The position numbers were made by a program, and so were the translations under genes. Below, in pieces: positions 7,265 through 14,230 of a DNA stretch of 20,317 nt. The notes beneath the pieces were generated by a model. It ran no database searches, was not told the origin of the DNA, and worked only from the letters and a program-made list of their open reading frames with translations. Location: assembly GCA_044866695.1 (NCBI GenBank), contig JBIOUF010000263.1:1-20317 (forward strand). The letters are read 5' to 3'. Position 1 is the stretch's first letter. Each line of letters begins with the position of its first letter. Source of the stretch: JBIOUF01 sp044866695. GTDB taxonomy: Bacteria > Actinomycetota > Actinomycetes > Propionibacteriales > Nocardioidaceae.

Positions 7265-7651
7265 TCAGATCCGGTGGAACTCGCGCGCCGCCGCGACCAC
7301 GGCGCGGAACACCGGCTCCGGCAGGGCGGCGCCCTCCCGGCGCACCGCGTCCTCGGCGAGCAGCAGCAGCCGGTCCAGCCGGACCTCGCTGGGCCGGCCT
7401 TCGCGGTCCCACCCGCCGGCGCCCACGTCCATCCAGTGCCGGCCCCACCGGGCCTCGTCCGCGGCGTCCCGGTCGTGGTCCTTGCTGGTCAGCATCAGGC
7501 ACAGCAGCGCCGGGCCCGGCTCGGCGGTGTCGCGGGCCAGGACCAGCACCGGACGGTCCTTGCCGCGAGCCGGGTCGTCCTCGTAGGGCACCCACCCCCA
7601 CACCACCTCACCGGGGTCGGGCTGGCCGTCTGCTTCGGGGGCGTAGGTCAT
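7265..7651 (-). CDS. PemK/MazF-like endoribonuclease toxin family protein
   Basis: This is a 128-residue protein. The N-terminal GEVVWGWVPYEDD (14-26), the basic GKDRPVLVLARD (30-41), LTSKDHD (54-60) and SEVRLDRLLLL (88-98) follow the order of conserved segments in the PemK/MazF (CcdB-fold) family, whose members cleave mRNA or tRNA. The start was set at ATG 7651; an upstream in-frame extension to 7753 runs through a tandem repeat and is not protein-like. No small antitoxin gene lies on its strand upstream, where MazE would be expected. Instead there are 205 bp of non-coding DNA with an operator-like repeat. It may be a solo, diverged or domesticated member; toxicity is not shown by sequence. 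It converges on hrpA. Confidence 0.8.
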   Translation of the reverse strand: MTYAPEADGQPDPGEVVWGWVPYEDDPARGKDRPVLVLARDTAEPGPALLCLMLTSKDHDRDAADEARWGRHWMDVGAGGWDREGRPSEVRLDRLLLLAEDAVRREGAALPEPVFRAVVAAAREFHRI

Positions 7652-7659
7652 GCGCCCAG

Positions 7660-7688
7660 TCTGGGCCCACTCTGGGCCCACTCTGGGG
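7660..7688. repeat. 11-bp tandem repeat with GGGCCC cores upstream of mazF-like gene
   Basis: TCTGGGCCCAC occurs at 7660-7670 and 7671-7681, followed by a partial TCTGGGG to 7688. The cores TGGGCCCA are palindromic and spaced one helical turn apart. The array begins nine bases upstream of the ATG and overlaps a weak -10-like CAGACT on the minus strand (7663-7658). A dimeric repressor could bind here. I see nothing else in the non-coding stretch 7652-7856. Confidence 0.6.
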
Positions 7689-7856
7689 CAGCCTGCCTCG
7701 CGCCGCAGCGTCGCGGGGAGACGAGTGAGCGCGCCGGACCGGGAGCGCCTCACGGCGCGTGGCCGCTCGCAGCGGCTGGTATCGGGACCCGGGGCTGCCG
7801 CGGCCCGACGCGTGGCCCAGCATAGCGCCTGGGCCCCCAGTGTCGCGTGGTCGGGC

Positions 7857-8474
7857 TCAGCACAGGGTGCCGGCGAGCTCGAGCCGCCCGGCGCGCTCGA
7901 GCTGGTCGGCCATCGTCACCAGCTTGGCCGCCGACAGGTCGGAGCGGTACGTCGACCCGGCCTCTCCGCCCAGCTGGGCCCGACCGGCCGCGGCCACCCG
8001 GGCGAACGCCGCGGCCCGGAACAGCGCGTCGGCGAAGTCGCCCACGACGATGCCGCGCAGGATCTCGTCGGCCAGCCGGCGCACCTCCTCGGGGCCCGGC
8101 GGGTCGACCACCCCCGCCACCGCCTCGTGCACGGGGGTGAGCCGGCGCCCGGCGTCGAACTCGAGGGCAGCGGCGGCGGGGCTGGTGTGCACCCAGGCGC
8201 GCAGCAGGTACAGCCGCCACAGGCATCCGGCCAGCGAGTCGGGCGGGGCGCCCGCCCACAGGTCCGCGATGCTGTCCAGGCCCTCCGCGTCGGCGAGGTG
8301 GACGATGCGCTCGACCACGGCCTCGTCGGAGGGGTTGCGCGTGCCACGCACCAGCAGCGTGGCGCACCGGTCTGCGGCCTCGCTCCGGGTGGCCGGGTCG
8401 TCGTCGCCGACCAGGTCCTCGAAGCGTGCCGCCCCCGGCAGGGCCGGACGGTGGTGCCGCGGGGTCTGGGTCAT
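7857..8474 (-). CDS. Hypothetical actinobacterial protein, 205 aa
   Basis: I do not recognise a named family. The protein is soluble, mostly alpha-helical by composition, with no signal peptide, membrane segment or cysteine-rich motif. Conspicuous segments are DPATRSEAADRCATLLVRGTRNPSDE near residue 30, a W-rich helix LAGCLWRLYLLRAWVH and a terminal helix LVTMADQLERAGRLELAGTL. The start ATG 8474 was chosen because TAGTGT lies on the minus strand at 8487-8482, seven bases upstream. The same frame runs further upstream but overlaps the lipoprotein gene on the same strand. It sits 62 bp downstream of the lipoprotein stop and apparently has its own promoter. Coding is well supported by length and GC3 bias; function is unknown. 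Confidence 0.75.
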   Translation of the reverse strand: MTQTPRHHRPALPGAARFEDLVGDDDPATRSEAADRCATLLVRGTRNPSDEAVVERIVHLADAEGLDSIADLWAGAPPDSLAGCLWRLYLLRAWVHTSPAAAALEFDAGRRLTPVHEAVAGVVDPPGPEEVRRLADEILRGIVVGDFADALFRAAAFARVAAAGRAQLGGEAGSTYRSDLSAAKLVTMADQLERAGRLELAGTLC

Positions 8475-8481
8475 CGCGGCC

Positions 8482-8487
8482 ACACTA
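8482..8487 (-). promoter_or_regulatory. Candidate -10 box of the 205-aa gene (leaderless)
   Basis: Read on the minus strand, TAGTGT (8487-8482) is followed by seven bases and ATG 8474. No Shine-Dalgarno is seen, which fits a leaderless transcript. Confidence 0.45.
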
Positions 8488-8536
8488 TGCCGCGCGCCCG
8501 CCCCCGGACACCCGCCGGGCGGCACCCCCCGGGTCG

Positions 8537-9355
8537 TCACAGCAGTCCCGCCGCGCGCTGCACGGCGGCCACCATCGGCTCCTGCCCCCGCGGGTAGTTG
8601 AAGTCCTGGCCCTCCAGCCGCATGTCGAGGACCGCCACCCGGGTGCCGTCCAGCACGAGCCCCGTCGACTCGAACACCGCGTCGTCGGAGCCGGGTCGCA
8701 CCGGCCCGTAGGTGAGCAGGTACCACCCTGCGGTGCCCGAGGGAACCGTCACCGGCTCGAGCGGCCCCACGCGGCGCAGGTCGTAGCCGGCGAGCCGCGC
8801 GCCGCACCGGCGGCGCCACGCGGTGAGGACGTCGTAGGCCCGGGCGGCCGTGGCCTCGTCCGGGAGCTGCGCGACGAGATGACGCGCCGGGAGGCCCGGC
8901 GTGCCCGCCGGGAGGTAGGTCCGGGTGACCACGCGGGTGGCGCCGAGCGAGGTCATCGCGAACCGGTTGCACGTGGCCAGGTGCTGCGGCTCGCCAGCCG
9001 CCGTGCTCTGCTCCCGCCAGCGGAACGCCGCGTTGAAGCCGGGCAGGTCGCCGGCCGGCAGCAGCCGCGACACCAGGGCGGCCGGCCCGGCGGGGGTAGG
9101 CGTGGCGGAGGAGGTCGGCGAGCCGCTCGGGGACGTGCCGCCGGTGGGGCCGTGCGTCGCCGGAGTCGTGGACTCCCCGGGCGTCGGCTCGGTGGCGCTC
9201 GCGGACGGGGTGGACTCCTCACCGGCGGACGCGGAGGTCGTGGGCCGGCCGGCCGCCGGCTCCTCGTCGGAGGTGCAGCCGCCGAGCAGCAGCACGGCGA
9301 CGGCGACCGACGCGGCCCAGCCGGTCATCGGCACCGGCAGTGCTGAGAGCCGCAT
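8537..9355 (-). CDS. Secreted lipoprotein with possible PknH-like sensor domain
   Basis: This is a 272-residue protein. A signal sequence ends in the lipobox LLLGGC with Cys27 as lipidation site. It is followed by a roughly 60-residue linker of Ser, Thr, Pro and Gly (28-90) that would hold the domain away from the membrane. The globular part (about 91-272) begins LVSRLLPAGDLPGF and contains two cysteines (129 in ATCNRF, 184 in AWRRRC), giving one possible disulfide. Layout and motifs recall the extracellular sensor domain of actinobacterial PknH-like proteins, but that is a weak match from memory. ATG 9355 was chosen for the AGGAAGG sequence about 11 bases upstream; the in-frame extension to 9433 lacks signal-peptide character. 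It is divergent from the substrate-binding protein gene. Confidence 0.8.
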   Translation of the reverse strand: MRLSALPVPMTGWAASVAVAVLLLGGCTSDEEPAAGRPTTSASAGEESTPSASATEPTPGESTTPATHGPTGGTSPSGSPTSSATPTPAGPAALVSRLLPAGDLPGFNAAFRWREQSTAAGEPQHLATCNRFAMTSLGATRVVTRTYLPAGTPGLPARHLVAQLPDEATAARAYDVLTAWRRRCGARLAGYDLRRVGPLEPVTVPSGTAGWYLLTYGPVRPGSDDAVFESTGLVLDGTRVAVLDMRLEGQDFNYPRGQEPMVAAVQRAAGLL

Positions 9356-9537
9356 CGAAGAGCGCCCTTCCTCGTCCTGGTGTCCCTGTCCTCGTGGGTC
9401 GTGGGGGGTACGACCGCACTGTAGGAGCCGCATCCCTCCGACACCGGCCGCCTCGGTCGTGTCGGCGTGTCCCGATACGGTGGGGCACGGTCGGCGACGG
9501 GGCCTGGCCGTGGCGGCGGGCAGGAGCGAGGAGAGCG
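9356..9537. promoter_or_regulatory. Divergent promoter region between two lipoprotein genes
   Basis: This 182-bp gap separates two divergent genes. A minus-strand TACAGT (9423-9418) and a plus-strand TACGGT (9476-9481) both fit TAnnnT and would give 5' leaders of about 55 nt. No convincing -35 is seen for either. No ORF here looks real. Confidence 0.3.
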
Positions 9538-11046
9538 GTGCGGACGGCGAGGCGGTTGGTCGCGAGGTCCGCCGCCACTGCCGCCATGGCCCTGACCGCC
9601 CTGGCCGCCCTCGCCGGCTGCACGTCGGGAGACGGCTCGGGCGGCGACCCGGCGCCGTCGCCGGAGCAGTCGTCCTCGACCTCGCCGGAGCCGGTCGCGC
9701 TGTCCTTCGCGGTGTACGGCGACGACGCCACCGTGCAGGCCTACCGCGACCTGGTCGACGCCTACACCCTGGACCACCCGGAGGTCCGCATCGCCGTGCG
9801 GGCCAGCCCCGACGCGGAGCGGGCGGCGGCGAGGGTCCACGCCTCCACCCAGGCGGGCACCGCCCCCGACGTGTTCCTGCTCGACGCGCGCTACCTGGCG
9901 GGACTGGTCGGCACCGACGCCCTTCAGCCCGTCGACGAGCTGATGGCCGAGCGCGACCTGCAGTTCGGCGACGACTTCCAACGGCTCGGGTTCACCGAGT
10001 TCAGCGGCGACCAGATGCTGCAGTGCATGCCGGTAGAGGTCTCGCCGCTGGTGGTGTACTACAACACCGCACTCCTCGACCTGTCGCTCCTCGCCCCCGA
10101 CGTCGACGCCTCCGAGGACGTCGACCCCGGGGTCGTCCCCGACGAGCCGTCGCCCTCGGCGCAGGACGGCCAGGCGACCGGGTCCCCGGGCGCGGAGCCG
10201 GGCGAGCCGGCCGCGTCGCCCGAGGAGTCCGCAGGGCCCGGCGACCTGGTGTCCGCCGAGTCCGGCTGGAGCTGGGACCAGTTCGTCGGCGCCGCACAGC
10301 TGGCGACGGCCGCCGGGGTCAAGGGGGTCTGGATCCCCCCCGACGTCGACGTGCTCACCCCTCTGCTGAGGTCGCAGGGTGGCGACATCGTCGACGAGGT
10401 GACCGATCCCACGACGCTGACCCTCTCCGCCGAGCCGTCCCTGCTCGCGATGGACAAGGTGCTCTCCCTGGTGCGCAACCCGGTGCTGTCCCCGACGGCC
10501 GCCCAGGTCGCGGCGAAGGACGCGTTCGACCGCTTCGCCGACGGCGACGTCGCGATGCTGCTCGGCACCCGGGCGTCGGTCCCCGCGCTCCGCGAGACCG
10601 GGGTGCGGTTCGACGTGATGCCGTTGCCGTCGCTGGGCCGGTTCCGCTCGTACTCCGAGGTCAGCGGGATGTGCCTGGCCGCCGGCGGGGACCACGTCCC
10701 GGCCGCCGCCGACTTCGTCGCCTGGGCGGTCGGCGAGCAGGGCGCCACGGTGCTGGCCCGGTCCGGCGCGGTCGTGCCGTCCAACATCGCGGTCCTGCAC
10801 TCCGCGGACTTCCTGCAGCCGGCCCGGCGTCCGGAGCACGCCGCCGTGTACGCCGCGAGCGTGGTCCGGTCCGACCCGGGGCCGTTCTCCGCGCAGTGGC
10901 CGGCCGTGTCCGAGCGCGCCGACCTGGCTCTCACCCGGCTGTTCCACGACCTGTCCATCGACCAGGCCACCGGCACCGAGCCGTTCCTGCAACGGCTGGA
11001 CCAGCGCTCCCAGGCGTGGTTCGCCCCGCCCGACCAGGAGCCCTGA
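9538..11046 (+). CDS. ABC-type sugar-like extracellular solute-binding lipoprotein
   Basis: This is a 502-residue protein. The signal peptide has lipobox ALAGC with Cys28, followed by a Ser/Pro-rich tether. The mature domain follows family 1 solute-binding proteins: LSFAVYGDDATVQAYRDLV, GTAPDVFLLDARYLAGL (108-124), VSPLVVYYNTALLD (168-181), then WSWDQFVGAAQ, FADGDVAMLLGTR and FVAWAVGEQGATVLARSG. Such proteins deliver sugars or oligosaccharides to an ABC importer. Here no permease or ATPase gene is adjacent, so the partner is unknown. An acidic Pro/Ser/Gly linker of about 55 residues (187-241) interrupts the fold just before the WxWDQF helix. GTG 9538 was chosen for nearby GGAG sequences and the correct signal-peptide length. 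It converges on RNase D with only eight bases between stop codons. Confidence 0.88.
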   Translation: MRTARRLVARSAATAAMALTALAALAGCTSGDGSGGDPAPSPEQSSSTSPEPVALSFAVYGDDATVQAYRDLVDAYTLDHPEVRIAVRASPDAERAAARVHASTQAGTAPDVFLLDARYLAGLVGTDALQPVDELMAERDLQFGDDFQRLGFTEFSGDQMLQCMPVEVSPLVVYYNTALLDLSLLAPDVDASEDVDPGVVPDEPSPSAQDGQATGSPGAEPGEPAASPEESAGPGDLVSAESGWSWDQFVGAAQLATAAGVKGVWIPPDVDVLTPLLRSQGGDIVDEVTDPTTLTLSAEPSLLAMDKVLSLVRNPVLSPTAAQVAAKDAFDRFADGDVAMLLGTRASVPALRETGVRFDVMPLPSLGRFRSYSEVSGMCLAAGGDHVPAAADFVAWAVGEQGATVLARSGAVVPSNIAVLHSADFLQPARRPEHAAVYAASVVRSDPGPFSAQWPAVSERADLALTRLFHDLSIDQATGTEPFLQRLDQRSQAWFAPPDQEP

Positions 11047-11063
11047 CCCGGCGGTCAGCCGGG
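11047..11063. terminator. Compact bidirectional stem-loop between SBP and rnd
   Basis: CCCGGC (11047-11052) and GCCGGG (11058-11063) form a perfect 6-bp GC stem with a 5-nt loop. It starts right after the TGA of the binding-protein gene and contains the stop codon of rnd. Its position between converging stops suggests a shared terminator; no T-tract is present. Confidence 0.5.
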
Positions 11064-12458
11064 CTCCGGATCGTCGGGCACGCCGGCCAGCACGCCCGCG
11101 AGCGCCTCCGCGGTCAACGCCACCTGCCAGGGCCTGGCCCCGAGCTCGGCCAGCCTCGCGGCCACCGCCGCGGCCGGCCGGTCCGAGCCGCTGCGGGTGG
11201 GTGGGTCCCAGAGCACCCGCCGGCTCAGGTCCGGGGACAGCAGGTTCTCCACCGGCAGCCGCGCCTCGGCGGCGATCCTGGCCAGCTCCGAGCGGGCCCG
11301 GGCCAGCCGGGCCGCAGCCACGGGGTCCTTCTCGGCCCAGGTCCGTGGCGGTGGCGGGCCGTCGTAGCGGGCAGTCACCTGGGGCAGGTCCTGCTCGGGG
11401 AGGTCGAGCGCCTCCCGGATGGCGCGCACCCAGGTGGCGGCGTACCGGTCCGCGCCTCGACCGTGGAACCCCTTCACCGCCCGGAGCGCGCGCCGGTCCC
11501 GGGGCAGTGCCGTCGCCGCCTCGACGATGGCCCCGTCCGGGATGACCCGGCCGGGCGTGACGTCCCGGTCTGCGGCGATGGCGTCGCGGGCCTCCCAGAG
11601 GGCGCGCACCGCCGCCAGGGATCGGCGGCCGCGCACCCGGTGCAGGCCCGAGGTGCGCCGCCACGGCTCGGGCCGGGGGCCCGGCGGCACCGAGCGCACC
11701 AGGTGCCCGAACTCCTGGCGGGCCCACTCGGTCTTGCCGGCCGCCTCCAGCTGCGCGCCCAGGGCGGCCCGGAGCTCCGGCAGCACCTCCACGTCCAGCG
11801 CGGCGTACTCCAGCCACGGCCGGGGCAGCGGCCGGGTCGACCAGTCCACGGCAGAGTGCTCCTTGCGCATCCGGCGGCCCAGCACCGTCTCCACCAGGGT
11901 CGCCAGGCCGACGCGCGGGTAGCCCAGCAGCCGGCCGGCCAGCTCGGTGTCGAACAGGCTCGCGGGACGCAGGCCCAGCTCGGCCAGGCAGGCCAGGTCC
12001 TGGGAGGCGGCGTGCACGATCCACTCGGCGTCGCCGATCGCGGCGGCCAGATCGCGCAGGTCCGTGAACGCCGTGGGGTCGACCAGCGCGGTGCCGGCAC
12101 CGTCCCTGCGGACCTGGACCAGGTACGCGCGCGCGGAGTACCGGTAGCCCGAGGCCCGCTCGGCGTCGATCGCCACGGGTCCAGACGCGGCCGACAGGGT
12201 CGCGACCACGCGGGCGAGGTGCTCTGGACGGTCGGCCACCGCGGGCAGCGGCTCCCGCAGCGTCAGCAGGGGTGCCGGCTCCGGCGGCGGCCCGGCAGGC
12301 GGCGGCGGGCCGAGGCTCCGCGCGTCGGGGCCCGATGGCTGGGAGTCCCGCGGGGGGTCGGGCCGGCTGGGGTCGGGCGGGTGGTCCGGGGACGGCTGGG
12401 CGGCTGGGCCCTCAGGTGGCGCCACGCTGGCCACGTCGGCTCGGCAGGGAGGCCACAC
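11055..12458 (-). CDS. rnd: Ribonuclease D (DEDDy 3'-5' exonuclease with HRDC domain)
   Basis: This protein has up to 467 residues. The exonuclease domain shows the DEDDy set: D98 and E100 in AIDAERASGYRYS, D154 in HAASQDLACL, and Y218 with D222 in YAALDVEVL. An HRDC-type region follows (about 280-350) and a C-terminal helical part (about 390-460) completes the RNase D layout, which trims 3' ends of tRNA and other stable RNAs. The first 60 residues are proline-rich and probably disordered. Start choice is uncertain: GTG 12458 has a distant GGAG and overlaps DUF3000 by 47 bp, while GTG 12425 overlaps by only 14 bp but lacks any Shine-Dalgarno. It is the second gene of a DUF3000-rnd operon. Confidence 0.92.
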   Translation of the reverse strand: MWPPCRADVASVAPPEGPAAQPSPDHPPDPSRPDPPRDSQPSGPDARSLGPPPPAGPPPEPAPLLTLREPLPAVADRPEHLARVVATLSAASGPVAIDAERASGYRYSARAYLVQVRRDGAGTALVDPTAFTDLRDLAAAIGDAEWIVHAASQDLACLAELGLRPASLFDTELAGRLLGYPRVGLATLVETVLGRRMRKEHSAVDWSTRPLPRPWLEYAALDVEVLPELRAALGAQLEAAGKTEWARQEFGHLVRSVPPGPRPEPWRRTSGLHRVRGRRSLAAVRALWEARDAIAADRDVTPGRVIPDGAIVEAATALPRDRRALRAVKGFHGRGADRYAATWVRAIREALDLPEQDLPQVTARYDGPPPPRTWAEKDPVAAARLARARSELARIAAEARLPVENLLSPDLSRRVLWDPPTRSGSDRPAAAVAARLAELGARPWQVALTAEALAGVLAGVPDDPEPG

Positions 12459-13011
12459 CGTCGGGGAGCGGCTCCAGCCCCGAGGCGGTGCACAACAGCT
12501 CGGCCCACGCCTCCACGTGCGGCCCGAGGTCCCCCACCGGCGTCCAGGACGCCCGGATCTCCAGCTGAGCGGTGGCCTGCTCGTCGGCCATGCCGCCGAA
12601 GCTCTCCGAGGCCACCTTGGTCACGGTGCCCGACGGCGCCAGGAACTCCGCCGCGTTCGCGGCCAGCGCGTCGGTCAGCCAGGTCCAGCCGACCGCGCCC
12701 AACAGGGGGTCGTTGGCCATGTCGGGGTCGATCTCCGCCCGGGCGTAGGCAACGCAGCGGAAGTCGCCGGCCCAGGTGTCGTTGCCGGCCGGGTCGTGCA
12801 GCAGCACGATGCGCCCGGTGCCGACGTCCTCACCGCCGGCCGTCACGTCGGCGGACAGCGCGAACGCGAACGGCGCGATGCGCTGCGGGGCGGGCATCTC
12901 CTCGCAGAGCAACTCCGGCCGGACCCGCGCCGCCCGCATCTGCTCGACCGCCGCCTGGAACCGCGGAGGGGTTGCCGACGCGTCCACACGGGTCTGCTGA
13001 CGTGTGGCCAT
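12412..13011 (-). CDS. DUF3000 family protein
   Basis: This is a 199-residue actinobacterial protein of the DUF3000 type. Recognisable parts are FQAAVEQMRAARVRPELLCEE near the N-terminus, the APFAFALSADV strand, GRIVLLHDPAGNDTWAGDFRCVAYARAEID in the centre and the end LLCTASGLEPLPDGVASL. There is no signal peptide or membrane span; its function is not known. It is translationally overlapped by rnd and lies divergent from hemE, an arrangement I recall as common in actinobacteria. ATG 13011 was preferred over GTG 13017 because TAGTCT on the minus strand (13023-13018) lies exactly six bases before it. Confidence 0.88.
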   Translation of the reverse strand: MATRQQTRVDASATPPRFQAAVEQMRAARVRPELLCEEMPAPQRIAPFAFALSADVTAGGEDVGTGRIVLLHDPAGNDTWAGDFRCVAYARAEIDPDMANDPLLGAVGWTWLTDALAANAAEFLAPSGTVTKVASESFGGMADEQATAQLEIRASWTPVGDLGPHVEAWAELLCTASGLEPLPDGVASLPSRRGQRGAT

Positions 13012-13017
13012 GGCCAC

Positions 13018-13023
13018 AGACTA
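13018..13023 (-). promoter_or_regulatory. Candidate -10 box of DUF3000-rnd operon (leaderless)
   Basis: TAGTCT on the minus strand (13023-13018) is followed by six bases and ATG 13011. It lies in the 61-bp gap shared with the divergent hemE. Confidence 0.45.
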
Positions 13024-13072
13024 GGCGGCATCCTCGTCACCGGTTCAACGACACGCCTGGGAGGATGACCGG

Positions 13073-14167
13073 GTGCCGGCCTCTCGAACCACCCCCTCGC
13101 CGGAGCCCGCGTCGGCCCCGGCCCGCGACGAGTTGCCCGCCGGCCTGCGGGACTCCGCCTTCCTGCGGGCCGCGCGCGGGGAGGAGGTGCCCTACACGCC
13201 GGTCTGGTTCATGCGGCAGGCCGGCCGTTCGCTTCCGGAGTACCGCGCCGCGCGTGCCGGCGTGCCCATGCTGGAGGCCTGCATGCGCAGCGACCTGGTC
13301 GCCGAGATCACCTTGCAGCCGGTGCGGCGGTACGCCGTCGACGCGGCGATCCTGTTCTCCGACATCGTGCTCCCGCTCAAGGCGGTCGGGGTGGACCTCG
13401 ACATCTCGCCGGGGGTGGGTCCGGTGGTGGCTCGGCCGGTCCGGACGCCGGCCGACGTCGCGGCGATCCCGGACCTGACCGCCGACGACGTCTGGTTCGT
13501 GACGGAGGCGGTGCGGATCCTGGTCGCAGAGCTCGGCGCGACGCCCTTGGTCGGGTTCGCCGGCGCGCCGTTCACCGTGGCGTCGTACCTGGTCGAGGGC
13601 GGGCCGTCCCGCGACCACGCGCGCACGAAGGCGATGATGCTCGGCGAGCCGGACCTCTGGGACGCGCTGATGCGCAAGATCGCCGGCATCTCGGCCGCCT
13701 TCCTCGCCGTCCAGGTCCGGGCCGGCGCATCGGCGGTGCAGCTGTTCGACTCCTGGGCGGGGGCGCTGACGCCGCAGGACTACGCGCGGTCGGCGCAGCC
13801 GTACTCGGCGATGGTGCTCACCGCCGCCGGGGAGCTCGGCGTGCCCCGGGTCCACTTCGGGGTCGGCACCGGAGAGCTGCTGGGGCTGCTCGCCGAGGCG
13901 GGCGCCGACGTCGTGGGGGTCGACTGGCGGGTCCCCCTCGACCGGGCGGTCGAGCGGGTCGGCGGCCGTGCGGTCCAGGGCAACCTCGACCCGGCCCTGG
14001 TGTTCGCGCCGACGGAGGTGATGCTGGCCCGCGCCGACGAGGTGCTCGCCGCGGGCCGCGCGGCGCCGGGCCACGTGTTCAACCTGGGGCACGGCGTGCT
14101 GCCGACGACCGACCCGGACCGGCTGGCCCGGCTCACCGACCACGTCCACGAGCGCACGGCCCGCTGA
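13073..14167 (+). CDS. hemE: Uroporphyrinogen III decarboxylase
   Basis: This 364-residue cytoplasmic enzyme removes four acetate carboxyls from uroporphyrinogen III to give coproporphyrinogen III. Family signatures are PVWFMRQAGR (43-52) with the active-site arginines, FSDIVLPL (95-102) whose Asp97 matches the catalytic aspartate, GFAGAPFTVASYLVEGG (161-177) with Tyr172, then QLFDSWAG and HFGVGTGELLGLLAEAGADV. The closing FNLGHGVLP carries the conserved histidine. GTG 13073 is preceded by GGGAGG at 13059-13064 with good spacing. The first 20 residues (Pro, Ser, Ala) are an unusual disordered extension but typical of actinobacteria. It is followed, past a lipoprotein gene on the other strand, by hemY and hemQ. 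Confidence 0.96.
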   Translation: MPASRTTPSPEPASAPARDELPAGLRDSAFLRAARGEEVPYTPVWFMRQAGRSLPEYRAARAGVPMLEACMRSDLVAEITLQPVRRYAVDAAILFSDIVLPLKAVGVDLDISPGVGPVVARPVRTPADVAAIPDLTADDVWFVTEAVRILVAELGATPLVGFAGAPFTVASYLVEGGPSRDHARTKAMMLGEPDLWDALMRKIAGISAAFLAVQVRAGASAVQLFDSWAGALTPQDYARSAQPYSAMVLTAAGELGVPRVHFGVGTGELLGLLAEAGADVVGVDWRVPLDRAVERVGGRAVQGNLDPALVFAPTEVMLARADEVLAAGRAAPGHVFNLGHGVLPTTDPDRLARLTDHVHERTAR

Positions 14168-14184
14168 CCGCGGCCAGCCTCAGG

Positions 14185-14224
14185 ATCCACCGCTCTGTCG
14201 CCTACTGCGCGGCCATCGGTGGAT
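14185..14224. terminator. Possible bidirectional terminator hairpin after hemE
   Basis: ATCCACCG (14185-14192) and CGGTGGAT (14217-14224) form a perfect 8-bp stem with a 24-nt loop. It lies between the converging stops of hemE and the DUF4349 gene. The loop is long and no T-run follows, so confidence is limited. Confidence 0.4.
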
Positions 14225-14230
14225 GAAGCC

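Noticed and set aside
7652..7753. N-terminal extension of the MazF-like protein
   Set aside because: The extension is Arg/Pro-rich and runs through the 11-bp tandem repeat; the family homology begins after ATG 7651.
7652..7856. Possible antitoxin gene upstream of the MazF-like gene
   Set aside because: I could find no small ORF with a DNA-binding or acidic tail pattern on the minus strand here; frames present are out-of-frame GC artefacts.
8925..13478. A 1517-codon plus-strand frame across five genes
   Set aside because: Composition is repetitive Arg/Pro/Gly with no domain; it is antisense or out of frame to recognisable genes (lipoprotein, SBP, rnd, DUF3000, hemE).
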